A stretch of DNA of 64,000 bases from Amaurobius ferox (taxonomy: Eukaryota; Arthropoda; Arachnida; Araneae; Amaurobiidae), in contig OX578144.1 in NCBI GenBank assembly GCA_951213105.1, positions 87,521,515 through 87,585,514 on the forward strand. Reading direction: 5' to 3'. Below, one piece after another: positions 49,320 through 62,274 of the stretch. Every line of letters begins with the position of its first letter. The stretch's first letter is position 1. The position numbers and the translations under genes are program-made. The notes beneath the pieces were generated by a model. It worked only from the letters and a program-made list of their open reading frames with translations. It searched no databases and was not told the origin of the DNA.

Positions 49320-49990
49320 TTCATTGATATTGTATTTTTGACTGGATAATATCAATTACGTTCTTCGGGTTTGAACGTTATTATTATTGATATTTTCTGG
49401 AAGTATTGGTTCAGAGATTATTGATAATTTTAAGTTCAAATGCCTTTGTTTCATTATGGCAAAAGTTGTTGAAACTCATATATTGTACGTTGTTCGAGTA
49501 ATATTCTACAAATGCACTGGTATATCTTCTAATATACGAGAATATAAGTAGTACAGGCGGTGGCATATATTTTGATATATATTGGCATATATTGAAATCA
49601 ATTACGGCCTTCTGGTATAAATATTACGGGGATTATTGATATTTTTAATATATTACGTCATCTGTTTTATTTTGGCAAATATTTTTGCGACTGATATTAT
49701 AATACGGGTAATCTTCTACTAACACACTGACATATCTTCTAATCAAAGTATGCATATATCATATAGTTTTAGCACTTTCATTTTGGCATATATTGGAATC
49801 AATTACTGCCTTCAGGTTTAAATATCAATTTTCATACAGGTTATATCTTCTAATATTCGCGTATATAAGTAGTACGGTTCACATAAAATTTTAACGCTTT
49901 CATTTTGCATAAAATAATATAATTTCATATTTTTTATAAATTTGCTTACAAAAGGGACCAGGATGTTTTATTCTTCAGATCTGCCCGTGA
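49320..49990 (+). repeat. ~220-bp degenerate tandem repeat, three copies
   Basis: Anchors: ATCAATTACGTTCTTCGGG (49,350), ATCAATTACGGCCTTCTGG (49,588) and ATCAATTACTGCCTTCAGG (49,800). ATATCTTCTAATAT and AAGTAGTAC recur between them. Confidence 0.75.
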
Positions 49991-50289
49991 AGATGATTTT
50001 TATAGCGAGAACATATATTCTTAAACTCCTTATTAGGAGCATTAAATTAAATATTTTTACATAATATTTCGATTGTCATTTAGTATACTATAGGAATTTG
50101 CACATGATTGTGAATTTCAATTTCTTTATATTATATACTCCGTATGAAGAGCGGGTATGCTGCTAGAATCTAAATAAAACAAAGTTAGGCGAATCTCCCT
50201 CCCCTGGGTACCCTGTACCATCTTCACGCACAACACACATCAAAAATTTCGCATTTAAATCATGCAAAATGAATCATTTTCGTATCTAT
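49991..50289. other. A+T-rich non-coding DNA
   Basis: Nothing recognised. Confidence 0.5.
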
Positions 50290-50810
50290 ACTATGAAAAG
50301 CAACCGGGTATGTATGTATGTCCATCTTCGTTCAAAGCTCTTACTTGTGGCAGAAGGTCGCGGTTTCTCTTTAAAGACTCAGCTATCGACCCGGATATTA
50401 GCCCGAAACTTTCGATGATTCGAAAACTTGAATATGCTTTAAAAAAAAAATCATAAACCTCTCTGTTTGGGCCATTTTGAGGGTGACAATATATATCCGG
50501 CTTCGTCTCAAGACCCTACTGAGCCAAAATGTCACAGTTCTTTTTAAGCCGCTATAGATCCGGAGAGTATTCTGAAACTTTTCAAAATTTCGAACATTTG
50601 AATATATTTTTAAATAGTTGTAAAAATCCCTCCAATATGAGGGTAAAATTATATGTCCGGCTTCTTCGGAAGCACCTACTTGGTCTAGTATTTCGCAATT
50701 TTTTTAACCGTAGCTATCGAACCGGCGAATAGCCCGGAACTTTCGAAAACTTAATTTGATTTTTAAATACCTGTAAGAAAACCTCCAAAATGAGCGTAAA
50801 AACAAATGTC
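50290..50810 (+). repeat. ~165-bp tandem repeat, three copies
   Basis: Anchors: GCTATCGACCCGGATATTAG (50,381), GCTATAGATCCGGAGAGTAT (50,552) and GCTATCGAACCGGCGAATAG (50,713). ATGTCCGGCTTC and CCTCCAAAATGAG-type text recur. Richer in GC than the surroundings. Open frames here cover one unit only. Confidence 0.85.
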
Positions 50811-51839
50811 TAAGAAAAACGTGCCTCTTTCTAAAAAAAGGATAGAATCTTGGTTCTTGTTTTGAACGGAAGACAGATAAATTTTAAAAGCTTCTAGAAT
50901 CCGAATTTTTGATAAAGTTGATAGTCTTATTTATACACGTTTTTAGAATTAGTGAAAAAACAATGAAACGTATCGCCGTACTGTTCACATTAAAACTGTC
51001 TCTAATTAATGAATGTTGAAGAAGCTGTCTTCAAAATGTGTCAATAACAGTTAACCGTTCCGTAGCTCTGGAAAACAGCAATTGACCTCGCTGCCAGTTT
51101 ATTTCTCAATTTTTGACAATTAAATTAAGGATTCAATAACTTTCATTGTCATTTAGTGTAGCAGAGCTCGGGAGTAGAAACTTCTATCTATGTTATAAAT
51201 AATATTGCCATCTAGGCGACTCTTGTTCAAAATGTAATGCAATTTTTACGTTATATTTTCTAATATGCAATGGATGGACTCTGCCTGGTCGCGTTAAACT
51301 TTGATCACCGCCTGTTGCTTTATTACTTTTTTGAAATAGCAGATTGCTATTAAAACTGTTTACTATGTATACTGACCACTAACAGGCAAAGCTCGCTAGT
51401 TAATCTATAACGATTAATTCTGTTAATTGCAAATGTTTAAACAAGTATTATTTAAGTTTGTTCAGATGTTTGAGTAGACTGATAGTAGACTGAGAGTTTG
51501 AGTAGTAGATGTACTTAGATGCCATTTTGATCACAAGGATATATCTTAGTGGAATATCACAGAAAACTTCTATTAAGAAATAATGTAATATTTATACCAT
51601 TCTTCGAAATTTAAAATATCCATTCATGACTAAAAAGCAATATGAAACATTTAATGTATTTCCCTTTTAAACCAATCAAAAATGTAGTATACATTTTCAT
51701 TAGATAATTTTACATAGTTTACATCGGTATAAAAAGAAATGCAAATAACATATTATTATTGAAAATTTTTATTATTTAAATATATGTAAAATTAATATTT
51801 TAGACAATGAAAAATATGCTTACTTTCCTATATAACACT
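50811..51839. other. A+T-rich non-coding DNA
   Basis: Nothing recognised apart from a short duplicated GAGTAGACTGATAGTAGACT near 51,470-51,505. Confidence 0.5.
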
Positions 51840-52647
51840 TAAAAAACTTTTGCAATTCTAATATTTTTGAAATAAGCTGTTTCCAAAAGCATTTGGGTGG
51901 ATGAAACATTTAATTTTTGTCACATAGTTTCTCTGATGCATTTGTGTAAAGCTAAAAGAGTGCTCATGAAGAGAATTTTTAAATAAGAATATCAGTTCAG
52001 TCCAAAGACTATTTTTAAAGAGTGGAATTCAAATCCATTTAGATATTCACACTATTTGGCTTAATAAATGTTTCGCGAAACAGACGATAATTACATATTT
52101 TTTGTTGACTCACGCTTCTAAAAGTGTTTTAATCACGGAATTCAGATTTTCTCAGTATACTGTGTTCGTTTTGTTGTATTGGAAAAAAAAATTGAGCATG
52201 CCATAGTTTTATGTACCACTTTATTAGTTAAAGAAAATATTATTAAATTTATAATTCGTGCGGAGCTTGTGAAGGAATTACAAAAATTTGTGAGACATAT
52301 ACAGACTTATTTGCAATATATTCTGAAATTGAGTAAAAAAGTAAATGGTTAATATAGAGTAGCAAACCCAAATTTTGATCACATTTTAGTGCATCTAACC
52401 TCATATGAAAATGTCAAGTGTCATCGCTCTCTAGCCATTTTTATGGGACAATATACACTACTCCATGTCATCTCAAAAACTAAACACATTATTTTTAATT
52501 ACGCAAAACTCTTTATTAATTAGTATTTAATAAAATAAGATCGACACATATTACTCTTTATTATAAAATACTTAATATATTACGAATGTCACATATTTTT
52601 CATTATTTCGCAATATTTCACTATATATTTCGTAGTATAACGTAATA

Positions 52648-52884
52648 GCCGACGTGGTTGTCGAGTAGTGAAGGAAAGCGTTTCCGTTACAATCGCTCGA
52701 CCGCCACGTTGTGGGTTCGAGCCCCACGTAAGGCATGGATGTTTGTGTTGTGGGCGCACTGTGATCCGCCCCCCCTCTGGGGCAACGTCAATGGACGGCT
52801 AAATGGTTCACACTCTGGCCGCTGTAATAATATAATAAAGGCGAATGACGAAGGTCAAAGTGCCTGGCCATTTGAAAAAAAAAA
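52648..52884 (+). mobile_element. tRNA-derived SINE (second family) with TSD
   Basis: 5' head has GACGTGGTTGTCGAGTAGTG (A box region) and GTGGGTTCGAGCCCCAC (B box with T-arm pairing). A GC-rich body (CCCCCCTCTGGGGCAACG) and an A-run tail follow. Flanked by 13-bp direct repeats, GTATAACGTAATA (52,635-52,647) and GTATTACGTAATA (52,885-52,897), differing at one base. Unrelated in body to the 53.1-kb SINE. Confidence 0.92.
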
Positions 52885-53130
52885 GTATTACGTAATATTT
52901 CTTAAATAAGTAATATTTGTGCATTACTACGCACCGTCCTCTTCACTGTATCAGCTCATCAATATTAAACACTCCAAATGTCACTTTAAATCTACTGTCA
53001 TTTTCTCCACCAAAGTCATGAAAATATGGGGCTGATGCAATTCTTTTGAGCATTTTTAATGATTTTCTTAATAATATACAATTCTTCTCTGTATTCTTAC
53101 AAATATTTGTATTTTCACCGCATTACGTGT

Positions 53131-53406
53131 TGAAACCCAGACCGTCCGACCTACCAGAAAGGTGTAAGGTAACTGTTTGGACGGTCGGAAGTGCCACCCA
53201 ATTTAGACCGGAACCCAGTGGGGGAGGCATCCACAAGGACCGTACCCTCCTTTCCCTACCACCAACCTCTCGGAAGGACTTTCGGACCCACATGTTTAAC
53301 GTGATCGTACTCCGCATGAACACGGCGGCAGTTTTGGCAGTGGCTGGAATCGAACCCGGGCCTACCGAGTGCAACTCCAGCGCGCTAACCAATGGGCTAC
53401 CGCGCC
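53131..53406 (-). mobile_element. Full-length tRNA-derived SINE with 15-bp TSD
   Basis: Minus strand: tRNA-like head at 53,406-53,346 (GGGCGCGGTAGCCCATTGGT as A box region, CCCGGGTTCGATTCC as B box). The body ends GGTCGGACGGTCTGGG, with a short TTTCA tail. Perfect 15-bp target duplication CACCGCATTACGTGT at 53,116-53,130 and 53,407-53,421. This is the reference copy for the fragments at 24.87, 28.67, 28.98 and 29.73 kb. Confidence 0.95.
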
Positions 53407-54107
53407 CACCGCATTACGTGTGACATAATGCAAGAAAAGAAATTACATAATATTTTTCCCAACTCTCTTCTTAAACTTTCTTGGAAGTCTTTATTTACCA
53501 AGTTTTGAAACCTAGATGATAATAAATTTAAAATCACGTACAATGTTATTAAATAGAGTTGTTTATTTGATGAAACATTCTATTTTAGGCCCAAATTCTC
53601 ACACGATAAAGCTTAAAGTCACACACTTGAGTAAAATCAAAATAATTTCGATAAAAAGTATTTTTAAATAACAATTTCTATACAAACGCTAAATTTTAAA
53701 GCCTGGAATTAAAAGTAATTCGGAAATTTACACTGTCTGACATAATTAATGCTCTGCGGAACAGGCGATAATTATATATTGTTTGCTGACTCGAGATTCT
53801 AAAATTGTTTCAATCACGAAAGCTAAATATACTCATGCTGTGTTCGCTTCACAATCTCGTGTTGTATTGGGACATCTTGCGCGCGTAACAGTTTTATGTA
53901 CCACTTTTTTGTAACGATTTATTCTTATTACTTTAACAGTTATTTCCGTAGATATAGTTCTAAATTTTGCCGCGTAATAAGCTTAAAACTATTTTTATAT
54001 GTGCGATATTACGTGTGATACTAATAATTGCATGTAGTCATAAACGTCTTCTTTCTATTCCTTGAAAGTATTTATTTACTGTCTGTAAACTAGATAATAA
54101 CAAATAT

Positions 54108-55424
54108 AACAAGAAAGATCAATCATGCTTAAAGCATTGATTATGAAACACTTTCCAACTTCAATGCAATTTTATTTAAAAAAGTCGAAAATGCAATACA
54201 ATCCTCGGTAATATTTTAAAACTTATCACAATACTACATGATTTATTATATTTGAAAACTTAAACATTCATTGAAAAAAATGACCTTCATTCAAATGACG
54301 GCATTGAAATATAAATTGCCTGGTTTAAATATCTCTAAAATGTAATACATTCCACGGTAATATTTTTAAAACTATCATAATACTACGATAATTTATTATA
54401 TTTGAAAACTTCATCGAAAACAACTGAAATAAATTCAAATGACGTCGTAGAAAAAATAACACGCCTGGATCTCTCTATAAAAGCAGGATTTCATTCATAA
54501 CTTTCTCCCATTCATATCATTCACCACAATACTATAATAATTTATTTTATTTAAAAATTAAGACCATGGAGCTACAATTCATAAACTCTATGCTTAAAAC
54601 TTCATCGAAAAAAATCGTCCTTCTGTTTATAAAATCAATTAATATTTCATTCATATCAGCCATGCAGACTCCATGGACTGAATTATTTTGTGTTAAAGAA
54701 ATACAGTAATTCTAATATAACTCATTCTACATATTTTGCTGTTTACATTTTACATAGGTGAAAAGTAGGCTTAGTTGTAGAAATAATCAAATTTGAATGA
54801 GAATTTAAACTCAAATATATTGTCATTGTGTTGTTTTAGTATGTAGATGCACAGAATTTAAGCAAAAATAAAGTAGTTTTAGGACGGATACAACACTCAA
54901 TATGAATTAAAAAGAACTTTAAAAAATCACGATTTTGAAACAAGATGGATGCCATATATCATTTTGAAGTGGGTCATGTGATCGTTTCATATCATGGTCA
55001 CGTGATCGTTTCATATAAGATGTGTAATTATTATTTACATTTTTATTTAAAAAATTACTGAATATATTTCGCTGAATTTTTTTTTATATATTTTATGGAA
55101 TAATTTGACTATTACCTAAAATTTTCGAAGCAATTTGTGAATTTTGAATCCGCTTAAAAAATGTTTGAAAAATTAGGTCCCATAGGGCTCAATGTATTTC
55201 ATTTTTTCAACTCGGGTTCAATCCAAAACTAATTGGGTGATATTATTCATTTATGTTCCCATAGGTCCTACAGACCGTCTGAACAACATACTAAAATTTC
55301 ATTTTGATTAAGTCATTTTTACGGCAGTTATCGTGCTAACGGACAGATAGACAGACAGACAGATAGACAGACAGAATGAACAAAGTCATAAACACTTTTC
55401 AACTTTGTTGTAAAGTGTTAAAAA
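54108..55424 (-). mobile_element. 1.32-kb hairpin-ended element, left palindrome arm
   Basis: Reverse-complement copy of 55,976-57,300, about 93% alike by eye. Its head (on the right here) is the hairpin AACACTTTACAACAAAGTTG, then AAAAGTGTT, followed by a CTGT/CTGTC repeat (55,347-55,375). Near the other end, on the plus strand, is AACACTTTCCAACTTC, an inverted copy of the head arm. A stem-loop around CATGCTTAAAGCATTG precedes the T-rich border. No coding potential. Confidence 0.8.
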
Positions 55425-55975
55425 CCACGTGCAGTACTTTGCAAATACAGTTTTATTCGATGAAATATGCTATTTTAGTCACAAACTCTCACATGATAAA
55501 CCATAACTTTCCACAAATTATTAAACGCATAAGAATTCAAATGAAGAGTATTTTTAAATAAGAAATTCTATCCAAACATTATTTTTAACGACTAAAATTA
55601 AAAGTGATTCAAAAAACATAATTAATGTTTTACGAAAGAGGCGATAATTAATATGTAATAAATTATATTATTAACTGATTTCAAGCTTCTAAAATTGTTT
55701 CAATCACGGAAGCTACATTTACTCTGTATAATGTGTTCGCTTTTCAATCTCATGTTGTTGAATTGAAATAAATTGCATACATGTCAGTTTTATGTACCAC
55801 TTTTTTTTTACTAAGCAATGAATTACTTTGTAATTTTCGTTGCTTTGATAACATTTTCTCTATATGTATTTATATGTAACTACTTAATTTCCCAGCGGAA
55901 TAAAGTTTAAAAATATTTTTATTATTGCTGTATTACGTGCGATTTTATGCTACGGAGAAATACATAATTTAGTCA

Positions 55976-57300
55976 TTTTTAACACTTTACAACAAAGTTG
56001 AAAAGTGTTTATGACTTTGTTCATTCTGTCTGTCTGTCTGTCTGTCTGTCCGTCCGTCTGTCCGTTAGCACGATAACTGCCGTAAAAATGACTTAATCAA
56101 AATGAAATTTTAGTATGTTGTTCAGACGGTCTATAGGACCTATGGGAATATAAATGAATAATATCACCCAATTAGTTTTGGATTGAACCCGGGTTGAAAA
56201 AATGGAATACATTGAGCCCTATGGGACCTAATTTTTCAAGCATTTTTTAAGCGGATTTAAAATTCACAAATTGCTTCGAAAATTTCAGGCAATATTCAAA
56301 TTGTTCCATAAAATATTTAAAAAAAAATTCAGCGAAATATATTCAGTAGTTTTTTAAATAAAAATTAAAATAATAATAACACCTCTTATATGAAGCGATC
56401 ACGTGTCCATCATATGAAACGATCACATGACCCACTTCAAAATGATATATGGCATCCATTTTGTCTCAAAATCGTGATTTTTAAAGTTCTTTCTAATTCA
56501 TATTGAGTGTTGTATCCATCCTAAAACTACTTTATTTTGGCCTAAATTCTGTGCATCTACATACTTTAACAACGCAATGACAATATATTTCAGTTTAAAT
56601 GCTCATACAAATTTGATTATTTCTACTATTAAGCCTATTTTTCACCTATGTAAAATGTAAACAGCAAAATATGTAGAATGAGTTGTATTAGAATCGCTGT
56701 AATTCTTTAACACAAAATCATTTAGTCTATGGAGTCTGCATGGCTGATATGAATGAAATATTCATTGATTTTAGAAAGAGAAGGACGATAATTTTCGATG
56801 AAGTTTTACGCATAGAGTTTTACTTACTTGTAGCTCCATGCTCTTAATTTTTAAATAATATAAATTATTATAGTATTGTGAGGAATGACATGAATGGGGG
56901 AATTATTTATGAATGAAATGTTGCTTTTATAGAGAGAGCCAGACGTGTTATTTTTTCTATGACGTCATTTGAATGGATTTCAGTTGTTTTCGATGAAGTT
57001 TTCAAATATAATAAATTACCGTAGTATTATGACAATTCTAAAATTATTACCGAGGAATGTATCACATTTTAGAGATGTTTAAACCAGGCAATTTATATTT
57101 TAATGCCGTCATTTGAATGAAGTTAATTTTTTTCGATGAAGGTTTAAGGTTTCAAATATAATAAATTAATGTAGTATTGTGATAAGTTTAAAAATATTAC
57201 CGAGGAATGTATTGCATTTTAGACATGTTTAAATAAAATTGCATTGAAGTTGGAAAGTGTTTCATAATCAATGCTTTAAGCATGATTGATCTTTCTTGTT
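55976..57300 (+). mobile_element. 1.32-kb hairpin-ended element, right palindrome arm
   Basis: Head hairpin at 55,981-56,009 (8 + 4 bp stem, loop AAA), then a GTCT repeat (56,029-56,062), GCACGATAACTGCCGTAAAA, and about 1 kb of AT-rich body with two internal direct repeats (AATATAATAAATTA... GAGGAATGTAT). The subterminal GTTGGAAAGTGTTTCATAAT repeats the head arm, and the 3' stem-loop ATCAATGCTTTAAGCATGAT precedes CTTTCTTGTTTTT. The layout resembles Helentron-type non-autonomous elements (asymmetric inverted ends, 3' palindrome, T-rich target). Confidence 0.8.
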
Positions 57301-58650
57301 TTTCTTTAATTTCTTGAGAGCGTCCGTTTATAACGCTCAAAAAACTAGATAATATCACATTTAAAACTGTGTACAGCACTTTGCAAATGAAGTTATCTTT
57401 GTCGATGAGGCATGCTATTCAGTCGATGTATGCATGCATTTAGTCGATAAAGCATGCATGTTTGTGGCAGAATACACACGGGAATACAGAAATACACACG
57501 GGATCAAACCTAAAGTCTTACTTAAGTTAAAGCACAAGAAATACAATGAAGAGTATTTTTAAATAACAATTTCATTCTAAACATCATTTTTCAAGACTGG
57601 AATTAAAAGCCATCCGGAAATTTACACTGTGTGTCATAATTACTCTTCGCGAAGAAGACAATAATTACATATTATTTAATGACCCAAGCTTCTAAAATTG
57701 CTTCTATTAGGAAAGCTAAGTTTACTCTGTGTACTTCTGTTCGTTTTTCAGTACTATCGTGTTGCTATATTGTAATAAATTGCGCACGTGACAGTTTTAT
57801 GAACCACTTTTTTTACTAAAGAACGATTTACTTAATCTTCATTAATATAAGGCATTTTATTGTAGATACATATCCCCAAAATTTCGCAAGCGAAAAATGT
57901 TAATTACCATATTACCTGTGCTTTATGGCACTACGGAGAAGTGCAAAATATTGTCATAAATGGCATTTTTAAATTTATTGAACGTGTTTATTTATTACTC
58001 TGACAACTAGATATAAGTAAATTTAAAATCACGTGCAGTACTTTGTAAATATTATTCATTCAATGAAGCATGCTATTTTAGCCACAAACTCTCACGTAAT
58101 AATGTGTAAAATAACACTTTTGATTAAAAACAAAAGAATTCTTTTAAAGAATATTGTTAAATAACAATTTCTATCCAAACACAACTGTTAAAAGCTTTTC
58201 AGAAATTTACACTGTCTGACATAATGAATGTTTTGCGAAATATATGATCATTATATATTGTTTGCTGACTAAAGCTTCTAAAATTGTTTCAATCACGGAA
58301 ACTAAATTTATTCTGTACACTGTGTGCACTTTCCAGACTTCGTATTGTTGTAGTGGTATATAGTGCACACGCAACATTTTTGTGTACCACTTTTTTTTTT
58401 TACGCAGCAACGATTTACTTGAAGAATTTTTAATATTTAATGCACTTTTCTGTTAAGATATATCTCTTACATTTCGCAGCGAAAGAGATTGAAAAATATT
58501 TTTTATTATTGCCGTGTTACGTGTGATTTAATGTTACGGAGAATTGGTCATAAATATCTTTGAAGTGTTCCTATATCGCTCTATGAAAACTAGATAATTT
58601 AAAACCATGTTATATTTATTGCAAATACAGTTATTAGATGGAAGCGAAAT

Positions 58651-61600
58651 ATGTGCGTTTTATGCATATCATTTCATTTTTATATATACTGCATACTTTT
58701 ATTTAGATTACTTAAAGATGGTATACAGCACAACCGTATTTATATAATGTAGCGCATTGCATTCATTAGTCTGGTGTTAATTGTGCATCTTCTAGCGTAC
58801 TGCATCTATTAGTACTGTATTACTAGATTATATGGAAGCATCTATAGAGTATTTTATTTGTTATCGAATATTTTAATTATGTGTCACTTATTACTTTTCC
58901 ACCATTGCATAGCATATGTTAAGAGAAATGAATGTGATGGAATCAAAGTCAAACTCTTGGGTATTGTTGAATCTCCATATTTCAGATTCCCTGAAAACAG
59001 ATCTACCAATTTTTGCATTATGCATATGTGCCTGTGAACCTGTGATAAGACATTTCTTTAAAAATCAAGCAAATCAAATGAAATCTGGTTCGATTATTTT
59101 GAATCATTAAAAGTCAAAGATCTAAAGATTTTAAAAATGTTAGATTGAGAAAAGGCGCATTTTTTTTCTTCTCTTCATAGCTTTCCCAAAATAGTAAAAA
59201 AGTATACAAAGCATAATTAAAGATGTTTACAGAAATAATAATTTCATGTGTAATATGTTTTTAAACAAATGACATAATTTGCGAATTTTACCTTAGGCAT
59301 ATCGCGGGATATTGCACGTTTTTGATATAAAAGGGAAATGTTAATAAAATAAATATGCTCATCATCATAAAATACGTGAATGCTTCATAAGAACGTATAA
59401 TCAGATATTAATGTACACTACTGTTAGGTAGTTATTATAAATTAGATATTTGAATTAGGGTAGTTTGTAGATAGATATTAGAAATTTTTGTTTTCAACAA
59501 AAGCGATATTTCCTCAAAATTCAAGATATTTCCAAGAAATTTGGTATATATAATTTAATCAGCAACAAGAACAACCAGAACACCCGAAAAATTTTCAACG
59601 CGTTCCTATTTTATAAAATATCTCTAATTTATGTCAGTGTTGCCATACAATATATAATTTTTTTAATTTGTACGGAAATCATATATTAGATACAATAGAT
59701 TGTTTTTAATAGAAAAATGTTTACTTTAAGAATTTTCTATGGATCAACACCTATTCGGTGAAGATATATCTTTAGACCTTCGTGTTCAAGTAAGTTGGAA
59801 ATTACTACCACATTACGGTAATTATATGCCGCTAATAATATATAAATTAATTGTATTATATAGCCATAACCGTTTTCAAATTATTTAGAAGCACTTAATA
59901 ATTGTAGTCTGTAAACGATACATTATTCAAATTTAAAACAAGTGTAAGTTACTTCGTAAATCCTATTCAAAAAGAATTAGTTGCATGTTTCAAAGGATTT
60001 CCTATATTATAGGAATAATTACTAACAAAAAATATACGCTACTAATATGCTAGAACTAAACTGAAGTTCACTTTTAAACATTTTTTGTACAGTCTAATTT
60101 TCTCTGGGAATTTCTAATCAAATGTGTACTTAAACCAAAACTCAAATCCGTACACTATGCTCCTAAACCTTTTCTCCGCCGTACTATCTGGTGAAAATAA
60201 TTTCTCAAATCCGTTTGAGATTTAAAAATTAATTTATATCTAATTATAACGCTAAGATTTAAGACAAACATTACAAAATAAATGCATTCATAAAACTATA
60301 TCAAATTGAGTAATTTAAAAAAAAAACTTTATAAAATAATTATAAACTTTATGAAATACTTGCTGCATAAATAAATAATAAAATTATAAAATAAAGCGAA
60401 AACTCGCCATTTTAGATATAATATACATTTTTACCCCCGATTTAGCTCTAGTCACGTGTACTTTCAACTGCGTTACGATATTAATTAAAGTGGTAAAATT
60501 TCCAAGGATAACACATTCAAACAGTTGTTGAAAACAGCTTATTTGAGTTTAAAATGTATTTTGTTTTAACCCAGTTCTGTATTTTACAGTATACTTGTTC
60601 ATTTCAATAAAATAGAGTAATTATGTCTTCTAAAATTATTTTTATGGTTTCGTAAAAAAAAAAAAATTTCATCGATACTTAAATTTTTTTTTTTTTATTT
60701 ATGTCTTTAGATTTCATGCATATATTTAAAACCTGCAAGATTCGCACGATTTCTCTGAATATTTTTGTGTTGAAAGCCTTTGTAAAAGAAAACCATTTCC
60801 GGTTTTCAGGTTGTAATGGGTGGCAATATAAAGATTTATCCCCTACCTTACTCACCAATAACAATAAGGGGGTACATCCGTTCAGGGTGCTCTGCTTATT
60901 GTGCTACATAAAGTATATTTTTTTATCATTTCTTTTGAATATATTCTATAAAAAAATAATCTTGCCACATATAAAAAAGAAAATTTATCGAACTTTTTTT
61001 TTTTTACTTGTTCCTTATTTATTTTCTTTAGTCATTGATGAGATGACATTATGAGCAACAAGCGCACGAACAAAACTTGAATGAAATCTTAAACAAAGTT
61101 GTTCAATTATGGAATTAAATAATGTTTGCCAAGAAGCGTTCACTTACGAAACAAGGAACCAAAAATAATTAATGGAGCATGAAAACCTGAGGAGAAATGA
61201 AAATGAAAATTTTGTGAATATGGAAATTATAAAAAAAAAGTTGCTGCATAAATAAAGAAAAAATCCTTAGAATATCGCTATATATTTGAAAAACAACATA
61301 AAGTGAATATAACTATTTAATTCGGATCAAAATTAAACAACACTATTAATACAGCGAGATACGGAAATTATACAATAATTAACCACTATGCTTAAGTACG
61401 TAATACATGCGCATTACGCCGCTGTATATATAAAACACTCTTTGAAAACTTTTAAACTTTACAGTCCGATTATTCCTCCTATTTATTTTAGTCATATAAA
61501 TGTATCTAATATACAAAATATATAAATTACATATAAACTAGCAAAATAAAAAACAAATACCTAAAATATATATATTAATATATATTTAATTAATGTAGCA

Positions 61601-62274
61601 TATTAAAATTAGTATACATAGCACATTAATTCTACGCTATTAAATGTCAATCAGTAATGTATATTTTATATCTAAGTCCTAAAACAAAGTTAGCTCATTA
61701 TAAAGTACTAGGATAATTTGAAAACGAGGTTTAAAATAAAAATTAAAAGGTTTAGGATACATTTAAATACAATTTACATTAAATTATACATTTTAAAAAG
61801 TATATGAAATATTTCCTCAATATGTTTACGTAAATGTAATAGAAGATAATTCTCACAATTTGACACAAAGACATAATCTACTTGATAATAAGATATATGA
61901 TCAGATTTATTTTAACTTAAGTGAGTTCAAAATAAATAAAAAGGCAATGCGTGCATAATTAGATGCTTATATAAATCGATATTTACGTATAACTGTTTTT
62001 AAGTAATCACTAATAGCAGTTTCCTTAATAAAGCCAATTTATATATACATTGGAAGATCATTTACATAATATGAAATTTTTATTTTATCGAGTTGCATAT
62101 TTAATTTAAGTGCATCTATTTTTATATATTTATAAGAAAATATAAATATTTTTTAAAAATGCCATACGCAATTTCAACGAAATTAATATATTTCAATGGA
62201 ATTTAAAATAAAAAATGAGTTAAGATTATTCAAATAAATATCATTTTAAAAATTATCGTACAACTGTGATTTAC

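Larger units (their letters stand above)
51840..58650 (+). repeat. Decayed tandem array, ~580-bp period, with insertions
   Basis: Units share CTAGATAATA, AAATCACGTGCAGTACTTTG, GTATTTTTAAATAACAATTT, GGAAATTTACACTGTCTGAC, TTCTAAAATTGTTTCAATCA and CAGTTTTATGTACCACTTTT in order. The last phrase is at about 52,208, 53,891, 55,785, 57,794 and 58,377. Corrected for the inserted SINEs and the two 1.32-kb elements, spacing is about 576-684 bp per unit. About seven units. The unit at 57,345-58,005 has an extra ATGCATGCATTTAGTCGAT-type expansion. No shared similarity with the 37-44 kb array was noticed. Confidence 0.86.

Noticed and set aside
52658..53423. Open frames over the SINEs
   Set aside because: They read through tRNA heads and GC-rich SINE bodies on either strand.
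60701..61054. 117-codon frame, and a minus-strand exon ending at a GTGAGTAAG donor near 60,865
   Set aside because: No recognisable domain; the upstream minus-strand frame is closed by stops and no acceptor is evident.
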